From positions 36,108,447 to 36,172,446 of the forward strand of contig CM039466.1 of assembly GCA_022414725.1 (NCBI GenBank): 64,000 nucleotides of DNA, in the 5' to 3' direction. This stretch comes from Microglena sp. YARC (Eukaryota > Chlorophyta > Chlorophyceae > Chlamydomonadales > Chlamydomonadaceae). Of this stretch, positions 56,872 to 64,000 are shown one piece after another. Made by a program: the position numbers and the translations under genes. Numbering within the stretch: position 1 is the first letter of the stretch; each line of letters starts with the position of its first letter. The notes below the pieces were generated by a model. The model ran no database searches. It was not told the DNA's origin and worked only from the letters and a program-made list of their open reading frames with translations.

Positions 56872-59359
56872 TCAATCAAACCACATCTTCTCATGCATGG
56901 CATCGAGGACGTCCTTAATACAGAAATAGTAAACAGCCCCAGTGTTGGTGCGATTCTTGGAGATGCCCCTCAAGCCCAGGTTCTTTGTATCATCACGCAC
57001 GAGCTTGGACATCTTGAGATTAAACTTGATCAAGTTGGTTTCATGCTTATCAGAAGCACGGATCGTGGATAGCCAGTCATTGAACTGGTCGAACAAGGTC
57101 TCCGCCTTGATGCTCACAGAGGGAGAATAATCGATGATACTGTCGACCACGTTGTTATGCTCGACGCTCAGACCCTGGATCATGTGCAAGATGAATTGGT
57201 GCTCGTACGGAAGATTCATGGAGACCATTTGCGACATGTAGGTGGTTGCAGGCCTAGACCGTATCCATTCGACGCCCTTGATGTCCCTTGCCATCAAGAA
57301 CTTGTAAAACGCGACTCTGGACTCTGCATCGTCGATCAGCCCCGAAAGGTGGTTGAAGTACTCAGTGTTACCCTTCAGCACAGACGATGTCTCGATAATG
57401 ACATACCTTCGGTTATCAGGATTCACTCGGAGGCAGTTGTCGTTGTTGGTGGTGAAGATGAAGCGAGAAAAACACTGCATGGTGTATGCATTGACTCCTT
57501 TGGACTCGCATTCAAACTGATCACATGTGATCATGTCCTTGATGACATCGTTGGCTGCAAAGTTATCATGTCCATTGGACTCATTGACGACGATGAGGAA
57601 ACGCCCCTCACGTTGGCGATTGAAGCAACCATAGAGCGTGTTTGCCGGTGTTGCAGTTTGCAGGAACTTGTCGGCGCCCCACCATCGCCCTCAAAAGGTC
57701 GGTGGCACGATTCTTGCCGACGCCCTCCTCGCCCTTGAGTAAGATTGCCACCCCGGTCTTCTGAGCAGGTTGTTGGAAGATTTGCGCGATCCAGTTCAGG
57801 ATGTAATCCGTGCACTCCTGGTTATTGCCACACAACGTGTGAAGGAAATCGATGAAGACCTCGACCGAGGGATGGTTGGCCATGACTGAATCATCATGTG
57901 ACGACACATCGCGTTCGACTTCGAAACCGTTCCAAATATTGTAGACATTGCCTCCAACCTCGATAGGGGGCGGCATAAGCTTCATGTCATCATACTTGCG
58001 GATAGATGTGTCTTTGATCCACCTCGGAATGAATGGTTGTGTCCGGCTTACCGAAACGCTCCCAGAGTCGCGCAACGTAATGTCGACATATCCCAAGTGA
58101 CGAAACGCCTCTTGCAGAGTCTTCTCAGATGTGACATGGCGGATACCTTGCCCATCGATGCGCACGTACACGACCTGGTTGATGATCTTGAACGCCGACT
58201 TTTCCCAATTGCATTTGACTTCATCATAGCTGAGCAGCTCAGCTCCGTTCATCCAATCCTCATATTCTGCATTATTGGAGGTATCTTGAAGGGGAGGGGG
58301 GGTCGTCCAATGCGGAGAGGGTGACAAAGGCTTGACTGCGAGTTTGATGGTATAGCCGGTGCGTCGACTCACTCCAGCTTCCAAGAGAAGAAGCAAGTCA
58401 TCATCAGGAATGGGCATGCAACCACACTTGTCCACTAAGATGCCGTCGTAGATGATGCCGCCAACACTGTAATGATGACCATGCACTTCGTGCACGAGTG
58501 CTGAAACACATTCGTGTTCGATGCTCTGCAAGAAAAGGGCGATGAAAGTGGCCAAAGGGTCGCCGGAATTTGAGAGCTCAGAACCAAACGAGACAGGAGT
58601 ACACGCGGACCGGCTTTTAACCATCTGGCCGATCATCTCAACTTCTGAAATGGGCAAATCCATCAAATTGGTTGCCACCTCGCGGAGCTCTTTCTTGAGG
58701 GCGTGGATCCATACAGGCACAAGATTACGATCAACTTCTAGACCACAGTCAGTTGTCCACGCATCCACGCTGCCCCAAAAAATGAGGCGGATGAAGAGAT
58801 TCTTCGCGTCTTCGCGAGTGACACCACATGCATCCATGACCTCGGTGAGAGAAGCTTCACGATCGGTGACATAGCGATCCAAGAGTGGTGATTTTATCTT
58901 GTATTGCTGGCACTTTTGGGACAAGAAACTCGGTTGGCAATTGACCATGTCCACATCCCAGTACAAATCGCCAGCGAGCACAGCACGGGCCTCCCGCCCC
59001 ATCCTCACATACGGAACAGCGGACACGCCGGTCGCATCAACACGACTTTTCATGCGACCATATCCATCTTGGGACTCGTGCATATAATAACGAACCGGAA
59101 CGTAGCCTCCCAAGGAACGGGCGACCATGCACGTGCTCGCGATTTGTTTCCACTTATCACGGTCATTGATCTTGAGATCCACCATGCCATGGGAGTCCAA
59201 GAGGGAGTCCACTTTGGAGAGGTCAACCTTTTCGTGCAAGTAAAAGACCTCATGCTCGGAAGAAGATGGACGCTTGTTCACAGGAGGACTACGACTCAAA
59301 CGGAGACCAGAAGGAATACTACTGATAGTAGAAAGACTGGTGGTGGATCCTGACCCCAT
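56872..59359 (-). CDS. Viral-type polymerase-helicase: family-A-like (TV-Pol) region plus SF3 helicase, frameshifted
   Basis: The minus frame is open from 59401; I prefer ATG 59359 (MGSGSTTS), because TATAAAAC lies too close to the first ATG. Counting from 59401, residues 148-160 (WDVDMVNCQPSFL), 198-211 (DAKNLFIRLIFWGS) and 317-323 (YDGILVD) resemble motifs A, B and C of the family-A-related TV-Pol polymerases of virophages, transpovirons and Polinton-like viruses. Residues 557-564 (GEEGVGKN) are a Walker A of an SF3 helicase. After residue 575 the frame breaks at a run of four C on + (57677-57680); in the neighbouring frame the helicase continues with a Walker B-like FLIVVNES, sensor FIFTTNN and a C-terminal domain to the stop at 56872. 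Intact length would be about 830-840 residues, normal for such fusions. The break is a one-base homopolymer change: pseudogenisation or assembly error. Role: replication of the parent element. Confidence 0.75.
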
Positions 59360-59384
59360 TTGTGATGGGTTTAGTGTTATCTTG

Positions 59385-59412
59385 TGACATGTTAGTGACA
59401 TGTTGTTTTATA
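59385..59412 (-). promoter_or_regulatory. TATAAAACAACATG motif upstream of the polymerase-helicase
   Basis: TATAAAACAACATG at the 5' end of this gene. Near-identical words precede the LRAT-like gene (AATAAAACAACAT, 63135-63155, minus) and the membrane/coiled-coil gene (TTTATAAACAATG, 51955-51968, plus). Three of five viral-type genes share it, so it is a candidate promoter element of the inserted element. Confidence 0.5.
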
Positions 59413-61083
59413 CTCGGTTTCACATATCAATGACCTGATACACTCTGAGAGCCAACAAAAATGATTCTTGAAAAACACGTCACATTTGTAGTTCAGATTG
59501 GTGAAGGAATCAGGTGGTCAAAATCCGCAGTAGTGAACTCACTCACTCACTCACGAATCACAAACAAAAGGGGGATGATGGATGGGATGTGTAAAGAGCA
59601 CCCGCCCGACCGCATCCTCACACAAGACACACACGGCGGCGGCTGTCGAAGAATCCTCGTCCATCAGCCTCCACACGACACATGACACGGCGACCACTCG
59701 CTCTCATCAAGGCGGATCATGTTGAGTCACATCACACGGCGACCACTCGCTCTCATCAAGGCGGATCATGTCGAGTCACATCACACGACGACCACTCGCT
59801 CTCATCAAGGCGGAAACTGTGTCAAGCAGATGCAGCGAAGTATGCTATGTGGATCACACACCACTACGGTCCATCATCATCATAATTCTTCTACTACTAC
59901 GGCGGCTTCAAGGAACCCTCAAGGATCGTACAGAGTGCCCGGGAGACTTTCACAGCTTGGAAGGAGAGAGTCTGACGATTCCTCTTTTGACAGAGGAACT
60001 GCTCGTCTTCGCAAGCGGTGGCGGCTACCTTGACAGCACTCTCATCGATCCGAGAGGTTAGCCAACCTCGAGTGTGTTATCAGACATCGGGGTTTTGGCA
60101 ATCCCCATCGATGCTGTCGGGCGTGAGCCACACACTTCACTCGAGGCTCGATGAATGATGCTGCTTATGGAAAGGAGGAAGATGTCGGTCGGTCGGTCGG
60201 TCGTGTTCGAAGGAAGAGAGAGGAGAACAGAACAAAAGGAAATTATGCAATTTCGGGGATCGTCGGGCCTTTTATCTGTCCGGCGATCGATTGATTGTAC
60301 GTACCGCCGCCAGCACTACACAGGATTCGGGTGAGGGGGGGCTTAGGCCACAACAACGTTTACACTCGTGTTTCGAGGAACGGAGACCGACCACTCTCAT
60401 CAAGGACGGCGGCATCTGTCGAGTCGAGTCGAGTCGAGTCACATCACATGGCGACCGACCTCTCGCATCAGGCGGCGGCATCTGTCGAGTCGAGTCGAGT
60501 CGAGTCACATCACATCACATCACATGGCGACCTCTCGCATCACGGCGGAAACTGTCGAGTCGAGTCACATCACATCACATGGCGACCGACCTCTCGCATT
60601 ACATGACGGCGGAACCTGTGTCAAGTCGAGTCACATCACATCACATGGCGACCGACCTCTCGCATTACATGACGGCGGAACCTGTGTCGAGTCGAGGCAA
60701 AGATAACAAACAACACTTGGATGAGAACCGTCTCACATTAAAACAAGCGGCGGAGCCCCCTTCACCTCCCCACAGCGGAGCGACTGGGGGCGACCGGAGG
60801 GGAGCCCCCACAAAGGGTCCGCGAGGAACCGAGCGGGTGGGCGACCGGAGGGGAGCCCACAGTTCACATCAAGCTTGGAAGAAGCGAGATCGTCAGCGGT
60901 AGATACCCGAATGTGATCTCAGCCATCCTGTGGGTGCTGCAGCAGGAGGAGGAGGAGGAGCGGAAGCAGCAGCAGCCGCCAGGGCAGTAGATGTGTTGGC
61001 ACAACAGCTGAAGTAGCAGGAGAACGAGCAACAATCATGACCAACAAACCACCTCGTGCGTTCACTTGATTTAATTTTCCGTT
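59402..61083. other. Spacer with two CACATCACA-rich repeat blocks
   Basis: 59680-59815: about 50 bp x 3 (CGGCGACCACTCGCTCTCAT CAAGGCGGA). 60395-60690: five units of about 60 bp combining (GAGTC)n, CACATCACATGGCGACCGAC and CTCTCGCAT.A.GGCGG. The two blocks share ACATCACA.GGCGACC and so are one family. 60185-60200 is a (GGTC)n tract; 60930-60985 is GGA/GCA triplet-rich. Frames seen across these blocks are repeat artefacts. Confidence 0.8.
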
Positions 61084-61941
61084 ATGTTTGTAATGGGTTT
61101 GGATGACGCATGGCACGTTATTATGGACAATGGCCTCGGTCCCTTGACCGCGTTGGAGTTGTACACCTTGTCGTTGACCTCGAACGAGATGAGAGAATAC
61201 TACATGCGCAACGTGTTCACGTCCTGTGTGTTTGACGTGGTTGAGATTACTCGTCGGAGCGCTTACAGTGTGCTGCAAACGTTGAAACATCACCAAGTGC
61301 ACATCTCGAGCCACCTGCACAGCCACACCACCACCACGCCCGATTGGGCAGCTCAGAACGGCCACGTCGAACTGCTCCAGTGGTTGTTGAGCCACACGTC
61401 CGAGCAGTGCACGCCGTTCGCCATGGACCTTGCCGCTCTCAACGGACACCTACCCATACTGACCTGGCTTCACACAAACAAGGCCGGGGGGTGCACCGAC
61501 TTGGCAGCAGATTGGGCGGCATGCAGAGGGCACGACGGAGTGCTCAAGTGGCTCTACCATCACACCGCCTCTCGGTGCAGCGCGGTGGCGACCATGGTCG
61601 CTGCGGGCCGCGGCGACATCGCAATGCTAAAGTGGCTGTGCCAACAGGGGGTCCCGTGTAGTATAGCTGCAGCCGACTGGGCGTTTGCTTGCGGCCATCC
61701 CAAAACCTTGGCTTGGTTGGAGGCACGAGGTTGCGGGCGGACCGTGCGATGTGATGACACTCAGACGCTGACCCATATGAGACGGCTCGCTGCCTTGTAC
61801 CAACAAGATGGACGAGAAGCCTCCGCCACTCCAAACGATGTCAAGCATGTCATGTCAAGCAGAGGTCTGCTAGACAAGCGCTCTCGTATATCGATAGGGG
61901 AATCGCGGGACACACGGAGGGGGGCAGGGGAATTCAGTTGA
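61084..61941 (+). CDS. Ankyrin-type repeat protein of giant-virus style, C-terminus read from a repeat
   Basis: 285 residues. The N-terminal 50 residues (PLTALELYTLSLTSNEMREY) recall an F-box-like helix by position only. Then come at least five repeats of the form AA-GH-E-L-WL: AAQNGHVELLQWLLSH, LAALNGHLPILTWLHTN, WAACRGHDGVLKWLYHH, VAAGRGDIAMLKWLCQQG and WAFACGHPKTLAWLEARG. This is the divergent ankyrin type that is abundant in large DNA viruses and their host copies. Ankyrin proteins usually act as protein-binding adaptors. The last about 30 residues (from SSRGLLDKRSR) are encoded by the palindromic module and the repeat at 61857-61941, so the original end has probably been replaced. Confidence 0.7.
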   Translation: MFVMGLDDAWHVIMDNGLGPLTALELYTLSLTSNEMREYYMRNVFTSCVFDVVEITRRSAYSVLQTLKHHQVHISSHLHSHTTTTPDWAAQNGHVELLQWLLSHTSEQCTPFAMDLAALNGHLPILTWLHTNKAGGCTDLAADWAACRGHDGVLKWLYHHTASRCSAVATMVAAGRGDIAMLKWLCQQGVPCSIAAADWAFACGHPKTLAWLEARGCGRTVRCDDTQTLTHMRRLAALYQQDGREASATPNDVKHVMSSRGLLDKRSRISIGESRDTRRGAGEFS

Positions 61942-62075
61942 GGACTCGTGTGAAGCTTCGAGGCGCGCGAAAACACATTGGATTACGCATTGAGGGATAG
62001 GGATGCTGATAGAGAGTTGGGACGCGCGGTGCGCGGAAACACGTGTCGTCTCAAGCAGACTTCTGCTTGACAACT
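61857..62075. repeat. Palindromic module and 130 bp direct repeat, right copy
   Basis: AAGCAGAGGTCTGCTA (61857-61872) followed by GCGGGACACACGGAGGGGGG, then the 61925-62032 segment shared with 53965-54077, and a second palindrome AAGCAGACTTCTGCTT (62053-62068) with GACAACTATATCGGGAGTAT. The second palindrome is 33 bp before the next start codon. Confidence 0.85.
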
Positions 62076-62100
62076 ATATCGGGAGTATGAAGGAGGAATC

Positions 62101-62532
62101 ATGTTCAGGAAGATCGTCTTATCGATGAAGATTGACAATTGTGACAGATGTGACAAATGTGACAATAAAGGACATATCGATATCGTCACGCCGTCTGCAT
62201 GCATGGGCTCACACGTACGTGCGCCTCGGTGCGTGGTAGGAGACGACGTTGCAGCAAAGATACTGCTCAAGGATTTGGAAGGGAAGCTTGTCAAGTCCAA
62301 CGGGGTCGTCTTGGTAAAACATGGAGACGTTTGGACCAATGACAAGAATGCCGTCAAAGACATCATGTTTAGGGCGTGCGAAGAAGCAAACATACATATG
62401 ATAAACGGGTTAAAATGGGCCGCTTATTGGATCAATGCTACAAAAACAATGCTTTGGATATTTGCAACTTCGGGTTGGGTAAACTCTCTGTCATCATGCT
62501 TATCTTTGTCAAATGATCAACTTCCAACCTGA
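62101..62532 (+). CDS. Fragment resembling the N-terminal part of a D5-type viral helicase
   Basis: 143 residues. A Cys-rich start (NCDRCDKCDNKGH) is followed by DDVAAKILLKDLEGKLVKSN, VVLVKHGDVWTNDKNAVKDI and MFRACEEANIHMINGLKW. The order A-K-l-l-..L-.-.-l-.-..-G-(x)-.W-.-D is the pattern seen before the SF3 domain in D5-like primase-helicases of large DNA viruses and virophages. No P-loop is present. Residues after about 113 are antisense to the LRAT-like gene and look random, so the homologous part stops there: a truncated gene cut at a junction. Assignment is by pattern only. Confidence 0.45.
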   Translation: MFRKIVLSMKIDNCDRCDKCDNKGHIDIVTPSACMGSHVRAPRCVVGDDVAAKILLKDLEGKLVKSNGVVLVKHGDVWTNDKNAVKDIMFRACEEANIHMINGLKWAAYWINATKTMLWIFATSGWVNSLSSCLSLSNDQLPT

Positions 62533-63130
62533 GTGTGCGGCACCAAGTCGCGAAGTGGCTGCAGTTGCTGTTCAGTAAGTGGTAGAGACCTGAGCAGTCC
62601 TTCAGATCCTTGTGAAGTGTCAATGCAAGTGTTGCCGTAAATTCCCGAAGGTCTTGTGTGTCTCTCTTCCAGCGCATAACAGCAAGCTGCGCAGCACGCT
62701 GGCGGGGCATGGTTATAAATTCGGTCAAAGTCCGGAGCCGGATTCGGGCACCATGCTTGCCTTCCTTCGGTGGACCCCAGAAGTCGACCACAAGGTTCTT
62801 GTCCTCCAGCACTCCCGGGAGGCGACCGATGAATATTCCATGGTGGAAAACCTCATTTCTACCCGCCGTCCGCACAAGGATCTGGTCGCCTCGATTCAGC
62901 TCCTTGTCCACTTCAGCTATTTCCACAGGGTGCGCTAAAGAAGGGAGCATGCTCTTAATGTCCATGGCGTTCATCGCCCCCTCAATGAGAGCGAATGCGT
63001 CTACTGCTTCATCGTGTGGCTTGACGCCGAGGACCTCTGCTACAAGTAGCATTATCCGCTTTAACGTTGGACTGTCAGTGCGCTCAGCCATAAGTGGTCC
63101 TGCACATTGTTGGAGTAAAAATGAACGCAT
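62438..63130 (-). CDS. LRAT / NlpC-P60-fold thiol acyltransferase-like protein
   Basis: 230 residues, intact, intronless. The catalytic His is in VFHHGIFIG (residues 95-102) and the catalytic Cys in LLNSNCSHFATWC (C190), the paired His and NC..F motifs of the LRAT/H-rev107 family (circularly permuted NlpC/P60 fold). Family members are phospholipid acyltransferases or phospholipases; several picornaviruses and large DNA viruses carry them. N-terminal residues 1-75 are helical and not recognised. No membrane helix is obvious. AATAAAACAACAT precedes the start, as at the polymerase-helicase gene. Function in the element (lipid or membrane remodelling) is inference. Confidence 0.75.
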   Translation of the reverse strand: MRSFLLQQCAGPLMAERTDSPTLKRIMLLVAEVLGVKPHDEAVDAFALIEGAMNAMDIKSMLPSLAHPVEIAEVDKELNRGDQILVRTAGRNEVFHHGIFIGRLPGVLEDKNLVVDFWGPPKEGKHGARIRLRTLTEFITMPRQRAAQLAVMRWKRDTQDLREFTATLALTLHKDLKDCSGLYHLLNSNCSHFATWCRTLRLEVDHLTKISMMTESLPNPKLQISKALFL

Positions 63131-63159
63131 AGTGCTTATTATGTTGTTTTATTATCGGG

Positions 63160-64000
63160 AAAGATGAATCGCGGGACCCACGGAGTGGGGCAGGGGAATT
63201 CAGATGCGGACTCGCGGAAACACGTGTCCTAGGATCTGACTTGTCCATCGGAGGAGGACACACGCAAACGGCGGAACACTGTCAAATGTATCGGAGGACA
63301 CAAGATGCGGAACACTGTCGAATGTATAGGAGGACACACGCAAACGGCGGAACACGGTCGAATGGCACACGCAGGACCCTCATTGACACACGCAAACGGC
63401 GGAACACATGTAGACGAATCCTCTTCATAGTACATCACTCAATCACTCACTCACTCAGATTAAAGGGACCGGCGCTTTGCGTACACAGGCATGCCCAATC
63501 CTTGTGTATTGCTGGAGGTACGATAGCCGGGCATCATAAAAGGACATCCTCGCCCCGAGAATGCATATTTTTCTTTTATTCTCCTCATCATCCTCTTCAC
63601 TAGCGCGTCATTCGCACACCACCCTACTCTTTCCTTTCTTCCATCTACAAATAACGCAAAATACATACACCCTCTCTCTCTCTCTCTCTCTCTTTCTCTT
63701 TCTCTCTCTCTATCTTTCTATCTCGCTCTCTCTCTCTTTCCACACGCCACACAGACGGATATGTAAAGCCTTCTTTTGAGATTGGAGTCATTGCCACATC
63801 CACGTATGCGCGAAGAAAAGAGTCTTCATCGACGCGATGCCGACACAACCTTGTCAGCCCATTTCAAAGCCAGTCCGCCAACTAGGAAGGGCGCTGGACA
63901 TGGACAGTCTCGACACATCCAAGTTTCTTCATCGCCTCCACTGCCGGAATGTCAGCCGTCTCAATGCACTGCGGACGTCATCGGCTACTTCCGGCGATCC
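63160..64000. other. Right end: module remnant, 45 bp repeats, (CT)n
   Basis: 63165-63205 repeats GAATCGCGGGACCCACGGAG TGGGGCAGGGGAATTCAG, another copy of the module without its palindrome. 63235-63410 holds three to four units of about 45 bp (GGAGGACACACGCAAACGGC GGAACAC.GTC). 63671-63735 is (CT)n. I see no supported gene in 63411-64000; the element may continue beyond the window. Confidence 0.7.

Noticed and set aside
57157..57738. 193-residue plus-strand frame opposite the helicase
   Set aside because: Antisense shadow of the polymerase-helicase gene; the minus strand holds the motifs.
60291..60902. 203-residue Ser/Arg/His-rich frame
   Set aside because: Entirely within (GAGTC)n and CACATCACATGGCGACC repeats; no conserved features.

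Overview
The window looks like nuclear DNA of a unicellular eukaryote, most likely a green (chlorophyte or prasinophyte-like) alga. It has spliceosomal genes with GT-AG introns and standard stop codons, a gametolysin-like (M11) secreted metzincin of a type common in green algae, very repeat-rich introns, dispersed MITE/SINE-like repeats and a nonautonomous Helitron. The right end carries genes of viral type. The organism assignment is an inference; no rRNA or plastid marker is present.

Layout. 1-11226 is one minisatellite, C-rich on + and G-rich on -, with a unit near 67 bp. 12271-24126 (-) is a ten-exon fragment of a secreted metalloprotease with a signal peptide, a Ser/Asn- and Gly/Ser-rich low-complexity exon and an [11 protein letters not shown] zinc motif. 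Its 3' end is not in view, so the 11 kb satellite probably lies in its next intron. 25886-36088 (-) is a complete seven-exon UMP-CMP kinase of 217 residues with an MG N-terminus suited to myristoylation. A Helitron and several SINE/MITE copies sit in or beside its introns. 40255-46263 (+) is a Gln-rich, coiled-coil protein gene of unknown family in at least six exons, with one in-frame TAA. 48850-49763 (-) is a three-exon fragment of an unrecognised gene. 49790-50766 is a 29-30 bp minisatellite.

From about 50769 the character changes. An iteron-like cluster is followed by about 13 kb with viral-type genes: a small membrane/coiled-coil protein, a two-domain protein with a family-A-like (TV-Pol type) polymerase region plus SF3 helicase, an ankyrin-type protein, a D5-like helicase fragment and an LRAT/NlpC-P60-fold protein. 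These are separated by an eight-copy 300 bp array and by recurring palindromic modules. I read this as an endogenous, partly decayed viral element (Polinton-like/virophage-like or a mosaic). No capsid, packaging ATPase or integrase gene is visible, and the element may continue past 64000.

The most striking signal is not a gene. Around nearly every well-defined host exon, in three unrelated genes, the intron next to the exon is built of decayed tandem copies of the splice junction itself. Copies of exon end plus donor lie only downstream of the exon, and copies of acceptor plus exon start lie only upstream. Introns here seem to grow outward from exon edges by tandem duplication across the junction, leaving ladders of decoy splice sites.
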